A stretch of DNA of 64,000 nt from Leptospirales bacterium (lineage in GTDB: Bacteria; Spirochaetota; Leptospiria; Leptospirales; Leptonemataceae). The notes beneath the pieces were generated by a model. That model was not told where the DNA came from. It searched no databases and saw only the letters and a list, made by a program, of their open reading frames with translations. Positions within the stretch are counted from its first letter, which is position 1; each line of letters starts with the position of its first letter. Of this stretch, positions 30,974-39,588 are shown piece by piece. Where the stretch lies: positions 1 through 64,000 of the forward strand of contig JAIBBM010000011.1 in the NCBI GenBank assembly GCA_019694685.1. Direction: 5' to 3'. Position numbers and translations under genes: made by a program.

Positions 30974-31013
30974 GCCCTTGATCATGCATTCATGGCGCTA
31001 AAAGGAGAAAGAA

Positions 31014-31466
31014 ATGTCCAACACGGGAACAGTCCGTCTGCACAGAGTACTGCGAGCACCACCCGATCGCGTCTACAAAGCATTTGTAGACAAACAGGCG
31101 CTCGAGCGCTGGCTTCCGCCTTACGGATTTACGGGAGCGATTGGCGAAATGGACGTTCGGGTGGGTAGCGGATACAAAATGTCTTTCACCAATTTTTCGG
31201 GTGGAGGCAGTCATTCTTTCTCTGTGAAATTTGTAGAACTCGTGCCGGCAGAGCGAATTGTGCACACGGATCGATTTGATGACCCAAACCTCCCGGGTGA
31301 AATCACAGTGACCATCCAGCTGAAGAAGGTTTCTTGCGGAACGGATCTTTCTATTGTACAGGAAGGCATACCAGCAGTGATTCCGGAAGAAATGTGCTAT
31401 CTCGGATGGCAGGAGTCTCTCGATCAACTGACTCGACTCGTGGAACCGGAAATATCCGCGAACTGA
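31014..31466 (+). CDS. SRPBCC/AHSA1-family protein
   Basis: 150 residues. START/AHSA1-type fold: VRLHRVLRAPPDRVYKAFVD, LERWLPPYGFTG, VRVGSGYKMSFTNF and the closing LGWQESLDQLTRLVE helix. Proteins of this kind bind hydrophobic ligands; some are Hsp90 activator-like. Cytosolic, no signal peptide. Ribosome binding site AAAGGAGAAAG before ATG 31014. Confidence 0.94.
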   Translation: MSNTGTVRLHRVLRAPPDRVYKAFVDKQALERWLPPYGFTGAIGEMDVRVGSGYKMSFTNFSGGGSHSFSVKFVELVPAERIVHTDRFDDPNLPGEITVTIQLKKVSCGTDLSIVQEGIPAVIPEEMCYLGWQESLDQLTRLVEPEISAN

Positions 31467-31493
31467 TAGCGCCCTTTGTTTCAACAGAACTGA

Positions 31494-33677
31494 ATGAATC
31501 ACCAAAAGGTAGAAAGACCCGGCAAGATAGCGTTCTGCGTGGGATGGTCAATTTTCTCAATGCTTGCGTCCGTTTCCTCCCCCGTTCGAGCGCAGTCTGG
31601 ATTATCCATCCAGACCATTCCCGATCTTTCCGTGATGACTAGTCTCGACACCACGACGCAGAATTCCTGGTGGTTAGCAACCGAGCCCATAGATGCAGAT
31701 AGAGAAACCAAGGACGCCGTGGCCATCTGCAATCAGAAAATGATCGACCGGCCCGCGTTGCACTGGAAGCAAATCACCGTGCCAGGGATCATTGAAAGAC
31801 AAACGAATTTTCGGGGATCCACATTCTGGTATCGAAGATTATTTCGTTTGTCCGGGGCGCCGGAAGCCTCTGTAGCGGTCCGCCTCGGCAGGATAAATGA
31901 TCGAGACCAAACCTATTTAAACGGTGTATTGATCGGGGCAACAGGCGAATGGGATTCCACAATTCCGGCAGGGTATGACAGAACGCGGATATATGGCATT
32001 CCGGATAACCTCTTGAACCGCAGAGGCTGCAATGTGCTTTTGATTCACGTTAAGCGCTATTTCGCAGAATCGTCGGGAATAGCCACGGGCGTCACCGTGA
32101 TTGGTCCGGCTTCTTCTATAACGCATGAATATTTCCTGGAGATGATTCGCACATCCTGGATGCTCGGCGCCTACCCTGCCCTGGGACTTCTCTTTCTCAT
32201 CATATATGCGGTGCGACGCAAACAAACCGAATACCTGTATTTTGGGCTATTTACGATTCTTCTCACCCTTTATGAATTGTTTCGATTCGACGTGAAATTC
32301 GAATTGGGCATTTCTTTCTTTGCGACAAAGCGCATTGAATATGTGTTATTGTATTGTTTGTTTCCGATCTTTACAGCGTTCCTTGATACCTATTTTGACG
32401 CGGCCAGTCTGTTTCGCACCCGGAGCATTCGTCGCGTCATTCTAGCAGCGAATTTGTATTTGATCTGCTTCATTCTACCCACGTTGCTTTCGAACGACGT
32501 CGACTTCTGGTGGACCCTGCAAAGCCACTTTATTCAGCCAGTCTGGCCAGTTTTATTTGGCTATTGCCTGCTCATTCTCGCCCTCCAGAGTATGAGAGGT
32601 CGAAAAGATGCGCTTCTACTCGTTCCTGCCACTCTGTTGCTAATGGCGGCGGTGGTCCTCGATATCCTTCATGCCTGGAACGTGGTCATCCATCTTCCAC
32701 CGTTAACCATATACGCCTTTAGCATATTTATTTTGTCGATTGCCTTCCTCCTGGCGCAGCGTTTTGCGCAATCATTTTCGGCTGTGGAAACTACGATGAG
32801 TAATCTGAACGCGACCAACGCGGCCTACAGCCGATTTGTCCCGGCCGAGTTCCTTCAGATCCTGGGCAAGCGCGAAATCACAGAAGTGGCTCTTGGCGAT
32901 CAAACACTACGAGAGATGACTATCTTGTTCTCAGATATTCGTTCCTTCACAGTGATGTCCGAGGCCATGACACCGGAAGAGAATTTCAACTTCCTCAACT
33001 CCTACCTCAAACGAATGCAGCCGCATGTGCAAATGAACGGTGGTTTCATAGACAAATATATTGGCGACGCCATCATGGCGCTGTTCCCGCGACATCCCGG
33101 AGAAGCGCTTGATTCCGCAATAGCAATGCAACACGAAATGATTCGATTCAATCAAGATCGAGTCGCCAAAGGATTCCAGGAAATTCGGGCCGGGATTGGT
33201 ATTCATTGCGGGCATTTGATGCTCGGCACCATTGGCGCTGCAGATCGAATGGAAGGCACCGTCATATCGGACGCAGTAAATCTAGCAGCTCGCATGGAAG
33301 GACTCACCAAGTTTTACGGAGCTGGAATCTTGATCACGGAACACGTAATGATGCGCCTGCCTGATCCTACACGGTATCTTCTTCGTACCCTGGAACGCGT
33401 CCGCGTAAAGGGAAAGAGCTCCGCGGTATCCGTCATTGAAGTGTTGGACGGGTATGCTAACTGCGAGCTGTATTCTGCTTCGCGTCCAGAATTCGATCGC
33501 GGGATGCACTCCTACTTAAATCGTGAATTTAAGGACGCAGCGGATTCATTTCACGCTGTACTCGATCAAAATCCGGGAGATGGCGCAAGTAAAATCCTGC
33601 TCAATCGAGCCATCGAGCACCAGAATCGTGGCGTGGGAGCAGACTGGGAAGGGATCATTGATATGGACGCAAAATGA
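31494..33677 (+). CDS. 7TM-type class III adenylate/guanylate cyclase
   Basis: 727 residues. A signal-like segment (about 20-35) is followed by a periplasmic jelly-roll domain (WLATEPIDAD, FWYRRLFRLSGAPEASVAVR, DQTYLNGVLIGATGEWDS), then seven membrane helices (about residues 218-425), the pattern of 7TMR-DISM receptors. The cyclase domain starts near MTILFSDIRSFTVM (metal Asp481) with IDKYIGDAIMALF (second Asp about 525) and VISDAVNLAARMEG. A TPR-like helical tail (FDRGMHSYLNREFKDAADSF, LNRAIEHQNRG) ends the protein. It should sense a periplasmic ligand and make cAMP or cGMP. The SRFVPAEFLQIL linker and the tail match the frameshifted cyclase at 60156. Confidence 0.94.
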   Translation: MNHQKVERPGKIAFCVGWSIFSMLASVSSPVRAQSGLSIQTIPDLSVMTSLDTTTQNSWWLATEPIDADRETKDAVAICNQKMIDRPALHWKQITVPGIIERQTNFRGSTFWYRRLFRLSGAPEASVAVRLGRINDRDQTYLNGVLIGATGEWDSTIPAGYDRTRIYGIPDNLLNRRGCNVLLIHVKRYFAESSGIATGVTVIGPASSITHEYFLEMIRTSWMLGAYPALGLLFLIIYAVRRKQTEYLYFGLFTILLTLYELFRFDVKFELGISFFATKRIEYVLLYCLFPIFTAFLDTYFDAASLFRTRSIRRVILAANLYLICFILPTLLSNDVDFWWTLQSHFIQPVWPVLFGYCLLILALQSMRGRKDALLLVPATLLLMAAVVLDILHAWNVVIHLPPLTIYAFSIFILSIAFLLAQRFAQSFSAVETTMSNLNATNAAYSRFVPAEFLQILGKREITEVALGDQTLREMTILFSDIRSFTVMSEAMTPEENFNFLNSYLKRMQPHVQMNGGFIDKYIGDAIMALFPRHPGEALDSAIAMQHEMIRFNQDRVAKGFQEIRAGIGIHCGHLMLGTIGAADRMEGTVISDAVNLAARMEGLTKFYGAGILITEHVMMRLPDPTRYLLRTLERVRVKGKSSAVSVIEVLDGYANCELYSASRPEFDRGMHSYLNREFKDAADSFHAVLDQNPGDGASKILLNRAIEHQNRGVGADWEGIIDMDAK

Positions 33678-33801
33678 AATCCTGAGCATATCAGATGGTT
33701 GCGTGGAAGTGAAGATCAGTCCGCTCTAGAAAAATTCCCGAATGCGAAGCGAATTTGCATTGCGCGCGCTCAGCCCCCCGGGGTATCATCGCGCGAACTT
33801 T

Positions 33802-34488
33802 ATGAATGAATCTAGAAAGACCTCTCTCACCTTCGGACTGTTTTTCGCCGGCACTTTCGTTTTCTCCATCCCTGCTCTATTCTTCTACGATCCAATCTTC
33901 AAAAACGCAGACTACATCCGCGGCGGGGGGTTTGATCCCATCATCTCCGTCGGTGCTATTTTCGAAATCTTTCTGGCTATCTGCAACACGGCCACGGCCA
34001 TCGTGATCTTTCCTGTTACAAAGCGCACGAGTGAATCGGGCGCTCTGGCGTACGTTGCTGTGCGAATCATAGAATCGTTGATCATTCTCACAGGAGTCAT
34101 GAGCCTCATGTCGATTGTAACTCTGCGGGCCACTGCAACTGCGAGTCAGGACCCGACCGTGCTTGTGATGATGGGAAAGTCTCTCCTCGCTTTCCACGAC
34201 TGGTCTTTCCTACTTGGCCCGCAATTTTGCGCAGGTCTGGGCAACGGCCTCGTGCTTGGCTTACTGATGCTGCGATCCGGTCTCCTCCCTCGCCCCATGG
34301 CGCTCCTCGGTGTCATTGGAGGTCCGCTTGCATTCCTTGGGGGCGTGCTTGTATTGTTTGGGATTCTTCAGCCCATGAGCCCGGGACTCTTTGCACTCAC
34401 GGCACTTGAAATCATCTGGGAGGTTTCTCTCACAGTCTATACGCTGGCTCTGGGTTTTAAAACCATACCCTCTGGACAAGTGGCCTAA
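33802..34488 (+). CDS. DUF4386 family membrane protein
   Basis: 228 residues from ATG 33802, about six membrane segments. Family blocks: GLFFAGTFVFSIPAL near the start, AICNTATAIVIFPVTKRTSE, VRIIESLIILTGVMSLM and ALLGVIGGPLAFLGGVLVLF. Function unknown. The frame is open to 33742 but the upstream part is not protein-like. Its final TAA lies in CCTAAC, a left-core-like heptamer. Confidence 0.85.
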   Translation: MNESRKTSLTFGLFFAGTFVFSIPALFFYDPIFKNADYIRGGGFDPIISVGAIFEIFLAICNTATAIVIFPVTKRTSESGALAYVAVRIIESLIILTGVMSLMSIVTLRATATASQDPTVLVMMGKSLLAFHDWSFLLGPQFCAGLGNGLVLGLLMLRSGLLPRPMALLGVIGGPLAFLGGVLVLFGILQPMSPGLFALTALEIIWEVSLTVYTLALGFKTIPSGQVA

Positions 34489-34505
34489 CAACGGGTATGC
34501 AATGA
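34485..34505 (+). repeat. Degenerate junction site
   Basis: CCTAAC (34485-34490), aacgg, GTATGCAATG. Resembles CCTAAC-aacg-ATTATGCG at 58114; overlaps the stop of one gene and the ATG (34502) of the next. Confidence 0.4.
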
Positions 34506-35059
34506 AGCGAGGAAAATTTCAATACTACACCGCGACAACGATCGATGGATTCATCGCGGACGAAAATCATTCGCTGGACTGGCTCTTCGAAATACAGGGA
34601 GGCAATTCGAGCTTCGCGGACTTCTTCGCGCAGTTGGGCGCGTTTGTGATGGGAAGATCCACATTCGACTGGATTGTAAAGCACGAAGACTTATTGAATC
34701 AACCTGAGAAATGGAAGCAATACCACGGAGACTTACCCTGCTGGGTGTTCACTCACAGGCCACTGCCACAGGTGCAAGGAGCATCGATTCGCGCGGCGAC
34801 CGGCGACATTGCATCTGTCTGCTCCGAAATACTGGCCGCGGCCAACGGGAAGAATGTCTGGCTGGCCGGAGGCGGACAGCTCGTGGGATCTTTTTTTGAC
34901 GCAGGCTTTCTAGATGAACTGATCTTTCAAATCGCACCCGTGACTCTGGGCAAGGGTGCGCCTCTCTTACCCAGAAGAATCACTTCGGCCGCACTGGAAC
35001 TCATAGAAGCCAGACAAAATGGTCCGTTTATAGACGCGCGCTACAGTGTAATCAAATGA
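34502..35059 (+). CDS. RibD C-terminal/dihydrofolate reductase-like protein
   Basis: 185 residues from ATG 34502. YYTATTIDGFIADENHSLDW at the start, FVMGRSTFDWIV, then VWLAGGGQLVGSFFDAGFLD and IAPVTLGKGAPLL are the conserved blocks of the RibD-C fold that binds NADPH. Stand-alone members are reductases of unknown substrate and are not proven DHFRs. First of three such proteins in the window (others 37740 and 42117). Its stop overlaps the start of the next gene (ATGA at 35056). Confidence 0.94.
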   Translation: MKRGKFQYYTATTIDGFIADENHSLDWLFEIQGGNSSFADFFAQLGAFVMGRSTFDWIVKHEDLLNQPEKWKQYHGDLPCWVFTHRPLPQVQGASIRAATGDIASVCSEILAAANGKNVWLAGGGQLVGSFFDAGFLDELIFQIAPVTLGKGAPLLPRRITSAALELIEARQNGPFIDARYSVIK

Positions 35060-35652
35060 TCAAGAAACTAACCGTGACAGGTGTGATCGGCGCTTGTGTC
35101 TGTATATACGAATGCTCCACTCCTGTGGTGACAAAACACGTTGCAGGAGACTCCGTCGCTTGCGTCGACCATTCTTCCCTGATCCTCTGGGGCACAGCAT
35201 GGCGATCCAATCAGAAAGAGCCCGAAAGAAGGCGTTCCATCGCACGTCAGGCGATCACTAATTTCTTCACCACGAACTTTGCCATCGCGCCGGATTCGAT
35301 CCTGGAACAGATCCAGGGCCGCGATCCGGTTGCCTTGTCGGATACGGAGATTCTGAACTTCGCGCAAACATCTACACACAAGTGGAGGCAAATCGTTCTT
35401 ATCCGAGTAGAGGAACTGGGTCCGCTCATTGTCATCTATCCCTCCCCCATTCTATGGGAGGGTGGAACGGAAACCAGAATGCGAATCAGAGTCCTGGACA
35501 TTGCTCCGCCAGCGCTCAAGACGGATGTGTCCCTTCATAGAAGGGACACAGGCGCTTTTGTTCTGCGTGGAACAGGGTCTCTCAATCATGACCTGGAGTT
35601 CACGCTCAAGGAAGTCTTCGGGGAGAAATGCGAGTCGCGACAGATTCGCTAG
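35056..35652 (+). CDS. Putative lipoprotein, unknown function
   Basis: 198 residues. ATG 35056 overlaps the stop of the RibD-C gene. N-terminus MIKKLTVTGVIGACVCIYECSTP is a lipoprotein-type signal, with Cys20 the likely acylated residue. Mature part: ILWGTAWRSNQ, ITNFFTTNFAIAP, WRQIVLIRVEELGPLIVIYP, suggesting an alpha/beta periplasmic domain. No family recognised. Confidence 0.58.
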   Translation: MIKKLTVTGVIGACVCIYECSTPVVTKHVAGDSVACVDHSSLILWGTAWRSNQKEPERRRSIARQAITNFFTTNFAIAPDSILEQIQGRDPVALSDTEILNFAQTSTHKWRQIVLIRVEELGPLIVIYPSPILWEGGTETRMRIRVLDIAPPALKTDVSLHRRDTGAFVLRGTGSLNHDLEFTLKEVFGEKCESRQIR

Positions 35653-35657
35653 TCACT

Positions 35658-35665
35658 CGCCTAAC
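35658..35665 (+). repeat. Junction left core (CGCCTAAC)
   Basis: CGCCTAACATCTGATAAACG between the stop at 35652 and ATG 35695; only the left-type core is recognisable. Confidence 0.35.
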
Positions 35666-35694
35666 ATCTGATAAACGATTTCAAGGATAACAAA

Positions 35695-35919
35695 ATGCCG
35701 GCAGAAAAAGAAGACAGTAACACCAGATATTTCATAGACATAGACCTTCTGTCGAGAAAAATCATCCAGATAAGTTACGCACAAAGACAGGGCTTGCCGC
35801 AGGACCTCCCGTTGCCCGCTCAAAGAGTGTTCATCACAAAAGGCCAGTTCAAGAAATTGCAGAAGAAACGGGACCTTGTGGAAACAAAACCAGCCCGGCG
35901 TCGGGACAAAAATGTATGA
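35695..35919 (+). CDS. Small conserved protein
   Basis: 74 residues: TRYFIDIDLLSRKIIQISYA then QRVFITKGQFKKLQKKRDLV and a basic tail. I recall this 'FID...RKI...RxFITKGQYxKL' pattern from many small proteobacterial proteins, some in integron cassettes, with no known function. Cytosolic. Its stop overlaps the ATG of the DUF2938 gene (ATGA at 35916). Confidence 0.62.
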   Translation: MPAEKEDSNTRYFIDIDLLSRKIIQISYAQRQGLPQDLPLPAQRVFITKGQFKKLQKKRDLVETKPARRRDKNV

Positions 35920-36407
35920 ATGAATGGTCCATGGTCGCTCTGCGCATCGTGGCCATCGGAGTGGGCGCCACTCTTGTCATGGACCTCTGGACAATCATAC
36001 TCAAACTATTTGGAGTTAAATCACTCAATTACGCGCATCTGGGTAGATGGATTGGGCACATTCCTCGCGGAAAGTGGATCCACGAGAGCATAGCCGGTTC
36101 TCCACCAATCAAAGGAGAACTCTGGATTGGGTGGTGCGCTCATTACTCCATTGGAATTGCGTTTGCTTCTCTTCTGGTAGCCATCTTCGGAGTACAGTGG
36201 ACTCGCACTCCGAGTTTGGCGCCGGCCCTTCTGGTTGGCATTCTCACGGTCGTGGCGCCATTTTTCATTCTGCAGCCGGGACTGGGAGCGGGCTTCGCAT
36301 CCTCCAAAACCCCCAATCCAGCCTTCAATCGAATCAAGAGCCTACTAACGCACACTGTCTTTGGATTCGGGCTGTATCTGGCCGGACTTCTAACGAGCTC
36401 ACTGTAA
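35916..36407 (+). CDS. DUF2938 family membrane protein
   Basis: 163 residues, four membrane segments. Family pattern: VAIGVGATLVMDLWTIILK, YAHLGRWIGHIPRGKWIHES, IKGELWIGWCAHYSIGIAFA, PFFILQPGLGAGFASSKTPN. Function unknown; such proteins occur widely in environmental bacteria. ATG 35916 overlaps the previous stop, so it is co-translated with the 74-residue protein. Confidence 0.93.
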   Translation: MNEWSMVALRIVAIGVGATLVMDLWTIILKLFGVKSLNYAHLGRWIGHIPRGKWIHESIAGSPPIKGELWIGWCAHYSIGIAFASLLVAIFGVQWTRTPSLAPALLVGILTVVAPFFILQPGLGAGFASSKTPNPAFNRIKSLLTHTVFGFGLYLAGLLTSSL

Positions 36408-36432
36408 TCTCGATAGTCTCATCATTCCCTTT

Positions 36433-36440
36433 CGCCTAAC
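36433..36440 (+). repeat. Junction left core (CGCCTAAC)
   Basis: CGCCTAACAACTAATCAG after the DUF2938 gene; same heptamer context as 35658. Confidence 0.35.
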
Positions 36441-36487
36441 AACTAATCAGATTGCAAGACGCGAATGGTATCGAAATATCAAACCAG

Positions 36488-36862
36488 ATGTCTCCTAAAC
36501 AAACAGTGGAAGAATGGGTGAAGAGATTCAATGCGGGAGATCTAAACGGCCTGATAGACCTGTACACAGAAGATGCGGTCAATCATCAGGTAGTCACAGA
36601 ACCGCTCGTGGGCCGCGACTCCATTGCGCGCATGTTCAAGATTGAATTCGGCCGCGCGAAAATGGTCTGTATTCCAGAGCATATCCACGAGGCCGGTGAC
36701 TGGGCGATTCTGGAATGGAAAGACCCCCTGGGTCTGCGCGGGTGCGGCTTCTTTCAAATTCGAGATGGTCGCATTGCTTTTCAAAGAGGCTATTTCGATC
36801 AACTTACGTTTTTCAAACTGCAGGGAATTCCAGTCCCTTCTGAATACCTGGGCTCAGAGTAG
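36488..36862 (+). CDS. NTF2-like/SnoaL-type protein
   Basis: 124 residues from ATG 36488 (TTG 36452 possible). Cystatin-like NTF2 fold: TVEEWVKRFNAGDLNGLIDL, YTEDAVNHQV, LVGRDSIARMFKIEFGRAK, WAILEWKDPLGLRGCGFFQI, GRIAFQRGYFDQLTFFKLQG. Such small barrels act as isomerases, hydrolases or simply ligand binders. No neighbour suggests a substrate. Confidence 0.93.
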   Translation: MSPKQTVEEWVKRFNAGDLNGLIDLYTEDAVNHQVVTEPLVGRDSIARMFKIEFGRAKMVCIPEHIHEAGDWAILEWKDPLGLRGCGFFQIRDGRIAFQRGYFDQLTFFKLQGIPVPSEYLGSE

Positions 36863-36938
36863 CCGAAGCTTATTTGCCGTCAGGCGACAATCTGACTCGC
36901 TCGCATAGAGAACACCATTCCTGGACAGGAGGATTTCC

Positions 36939-37190
36939 ATGAAACAGATCATTTTCGCCTTGCTCTTGCCTCTCTTTACGGTATCGAGTTGCGGTTCCAC
37001 GAATGCAGAATGTAAAAAGGCCAAACAGCAAGCACTGCAATTCGCAACTGCTTTCTGCCTGGCCATGGCTTCCACCTACACCCAGTCCTCCTATTACACA
37101 CCAGGATCTTATTTCGCGTCTTGCTGGCTGGAATTCGGAGGACTCAGCGGCATGGGGTCCTGCAGCACAACAAGTTCGAGCAAAGACTGA
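36939..37190 (+). CDS. Small cysteine-rich lipoprotein
   Basis: 83 residues with a strong ribosome binding site AGGAGGATTTCC before ATG 36939. Signal MKQIIFALLLPLFTVSSCGS with lipobox SSC. The mature peptide has a short helix with cysteines (AECKKAKQQALQFATAFCLA), then SCWLEFGG and GSCSTT. It resembles in size and style the lipoproteins at 6004, 14982 and 30651. Function unknown. Confidence 0.6.
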   Translation: MKQIIFALLLPLFTVSSCGSTNAECKKAKQQALQFATAFCLAMASTYTQSSYYTPGSYFASCWLEFGGLSGMGSCSTTSSSKD

Positions 37191-37199
37191 GATTGGACC

Positions 37200-37721
37200 T
37201 TGAAGAATCAAACAAAGATCCTCCTATGTTTCTCCTTTTTATCCCTGACGGGATGTTCGCACGTAGTGGCAGCATTCATTGTAAACTTTCAGGACTCGCC
37301 TGCAACCGTCCAGTTCTGGTCTGTCACCACCCCGGGCCGCCAGTGCTTTGGTGAACTTCAACTCCTTCCGCTCGTGGACGGAACCTTTTCCCCGGACTCT
37401 GTCTATTCGTCTGCATCGCAGATCGATCTGAAAACCGAAGGAGATCACAGAACGATTGCGTTGCCGGCGCGTACTGCCCTTCTTCTCGATCGAGAATTGA
37501 ACCGGTGGGATCTCCATTGCGTCGCGCAAATTTCCAAACTCAAAATCATAACACCTCAGGGAACCATAGAGTACACAGATGGAGAAGTAACGCGGGCGTT
37601 TGAGAGAACGCGGGCGCACAGTGATTCATTCATTCTATCCATACGCCCGGACGCGCGTAAGCAATCCTTTAGAAGCAGGAAAGATCCTCTTGCCAGTCAC
37701 ACCTGGCGGATCGATGGTTGA
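37200..37721 (+). CDS. Putative lipoprotein, unknown function
   Basis: 173 residues with a TTG start at 37200, ten bases after the previous stop. Signal MKNQTKILLCFSFLSLTGCS with lipobox LTGC. The rest is beta-rich (ATVQFWSVTTPGRQCFGELQ; HRTIALPARTALLLDREL) with a basic C-terminus. No recognised family. Probably one transcript with the small lipoprotein before it. Confidence 0.55.
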   Translation: MKNQTKILLCFSFLSLTGCSHVVAAFIVNFQDSPATVQFWSVTTPGRQCFGELQLLPLVDGTFSPDSVYSSASQIDLKTEGDHRTIALPARTALLLDRELNRWDLHCVAQISKLKIITPQGTIEYTDGEVTRAFERTRAHSDSFILSIRPDARKQSFRSRKDPLASHTWRIDG

Positions 37722-37739
37722 ACGCAACCGGAGAAATTC

Positions 37740-38294
37740 ATGCGAAAGCTGATTTTTGGAATCAACATCACAGCAGATGGACACTGCAGCCACACAGACG
37801 GAATCGCAGACGAAGAGTTGCACGAATACTTCACAGAGCTTCTGCGAGCGACGGACACCATCCTGTACGGTCGCGTCACATACCAGCTTATGGTTCCGTT
37901 CTGGCCTGACGTGGCCAAAAACCAGTCTATGTCCAGGACATCCAATGAATTCGCGCGCGTTTTCGATTCTCTGGACAAGATTGTATTTTCGCGCACCCTG
38001 AAGCAAGCAGAAGGAAATGCAAGAATCGTCCGTGAGAACCTCGAAGGGGAAGTGATCGCACTCAAACAAAAACCAGGTAAGCCAATCTGTGTGGGCAGTC
38101 TCAGCATCGCATCTCAGCTATCGCGAGCCGGACTCATTGACGAATATCATTTTGTGGTTCAACCTGTGGTTGCGGGCAAAGGACCGCGGCTGTTTGACAC
38201 TATAAAACAGGATCAATCGATTCCCCTGGAACTACTGGAGAGCAAACGATTTGCTCAGGGGCAGATGGCCCTTCATTATAGAAAGCGAACATGA
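37740..38294 (+). CDS. RibD C-terminal/dihydrofolate reductase-like protein
   Basis: 184 residues. [53 protein letters not shown] and [20 protein letters not shown] with [13 protein letters not shown] are the conserved RibD-C blocks. NADPH-dependent reductase fold; substrate unknown. Second of three relatives, but not obviously a recent duplicate of the other two. The stop overlaps the next ATG (ATGA at 38291). Confidence 0.95.
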   Translation: MRKLIFGINITADGHCSHTDGIADEELHEYFTELLRATDTILYGRVTYQLMVPFWPDVAKNQSMSRTSNEFARVFDSLDKIVFSRTLKQAEGNARIVRENLEGEVIALKQKPGKPICVGSLSIASQLSRAGLIDEYHFVVQPVVAGKGPRLFDTIKQDQSIPLELLESKRFAQGQMALHYRKRT

Positions 38295-39136
38295 AGCTCT
38301 GGGACACCATCAACAAACCCATTACCAGAAAAGCATTTCTGGCAACTTTTGCTGGTGCATTTTACACTGCTGCCGTTGAACGCTACTGGATCGCGGTCAA
38401 TGAATACAACATTTCATTTCCCCGCCTGCCCCGACAGTTCGATGGATTTAGAATTGGCTTTCTATCGGACATTCACCTGGGACTCTTCATGCCAGGGGCC
38501 TGGGTGGATGCAATCGTAGACCGCGCCAACGCACTGGGGGTAGACGCACTGGTCCTGGGTGGCGACTATGTTCACGCGCGCAAGACGGATCATGAGCTAT
38601 TGCTCGTGTGGTCCAAACTGAAAAAACTGAGCGCTCCCTCCGGAGTGTTTGCGGTGAACGGCAATCACGATCACTGGGCCAATCACGATCTCCCCTTGCG
38701 ATTGCTCGATTCGAGTGGCTTTTCCGTGCGTCATAAAGTGGCCACAGTGAAAAGAGGGCGCGCGACCATCGCGATTGCAGGTGTAGGAGATTTGTGGGAA
38801 GACGAGTTTCTGCTCGACGAGACTCTCAAAGACATCCCCGATTCTGTGTTCAGAATTGTTCTCGCGCACAATCCGGATTCCGCGGACCTACCGCACACAT
38901 CTCGCGTCGATTTGTTTCTATCAGGACACACGCATGGAGGCCAGGTTCGAATTCCCTTCCTCAACTGGTCTCCCGTGATTCCAGTCAAAAACAAGGCCTA
39001 TGATCTGGGCTTGAAGCAAAACACTGCGGAAGAAAAGATATTCATCTCCAAAGGACTGGGTTGGGCCATTCTGCCGATCCGGTTCAATGTCAGACCTGAA
39101 ATAGCAATCATCACTCTGAGAAGTGCTGAGCCTTGA
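38291..39136 (+). CDS. Metallophosphoesterase (YkuE/UDP-sugar hydrolase-like)
   Basis: 281 residues. Dimetal motifs: SDIHLG with Asp60 and His62, GGDYV with Asp92, NGNHDHW with Asn125 and His126, a later AHNPD, and GHTHGGQ near residue 214. The N-terminal hydrophobic stretch ([20 protein letters not shown]) suggests membrane attachment. Relatives hydrolyse UDP-diacylglucosamine (LpxH/LpxG type) or phospholipid-linked phosphates. Translationally coupled to the RibD-C gene. Confidence 0.95.
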   Translation: MKLWDTINKPITRKAFLATFAGAFYTAAVERYWIAVNEYNISFPRLPRQFDGFRIGFLSDIHLGLFMPGAWVDAIVDRANALGVDALVLGGDYVHARKTDHELLLVWSKLKKLSAPSGVFAVNGNHDHWANHDLPLRLLDSSGFSVRHKVATVKRGRATIAIAGVGDLWEDEFLLDETLKDIPDSVFRIVLAHNPDSADLPHTSRVDLFLSGHTHGGQVRIPFLNWSPVIPVKNKAYDLGLKQNTAEEKIFISKGLGWAILPIRFNVRPEIAIITLRSAEP

Positions 39137-39144
39137 GTTAGGCG
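39137..39144 (+). repeat. Junction right core (GTTAGGCG)
   Basis: CTTGAGTTAGGCGAAAG directly after the metallophosphoesterase stop; GTTAGGCG fits the integron R' consensus GTTRRRY exactly. Confidence 0.45.
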
Positions 39145-39189
39145 AAAGAATTCGTTGCGAATCAGAAAGCCCCGCCAAATTCTGAACCC

Positions 39190-39543
39190 ATGAATCCAAA
39201 CGTAGTGGGCATTGGCGGAATTTTCTTTCGCGCGCAGGATCCAAAGAAACTGGCTGCGTGGTACGAAGAGCATCTTGGAGTGGCGCGATCTGATAGCAGC
39301 CAGCCATGGGAGAGTTCTCAGGGAATCCTGGTGTTTGCTCCGTTCAAAAAGGATTCGAACTACTTTCCAGCAGAACAAGCACTCATGGTGAACTTTCGCG
39401 TGCAGAAAATGGATGAACTGCTGGCAGAACTGGCGGCAAAAGGGGTTCGCATAGACGAGAAACGTCAGGATGAATCCTACGGCCGCTTTGCCTGGATCTA
39501 CGACATCGAAGGAAACAAAATCGAACTCTGGGAACCGCTCTGA
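39190..39543 (+). CDS. VOC/glyoxalase-family protein
   Basis: 117 residues, one VOC module pair: VVGIGGIFFRAQDPKKLAAW YE at the start, GILVFAPF, LMVNFRVQKMDELLAELAAK and IYDIEGNKIELWEPL, with the final Glu a probable metal ligand. Sequence style matches the 'VOC family, PhnB-like' stand-alone proteins. ATG 39190. Converges on ilvD, whose stop is about 45 bases away. Confidence 0.94.
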   Translation: MNPNVVGIGGIFFRAQDPKKLAAWYEEHLGVARSDSSQPWESSQGILVFAPFKKDSNYFPAEQALMVNFRVQKMDELLAELAAKGVRIDEKRQDESYGRFAWIYDIEGNKIELWEPL

Positions 39544-39588
39544 TCCCGCGGTTCATCGCGTCAGATAGAATCTGGCGCCTTCGCGTTG

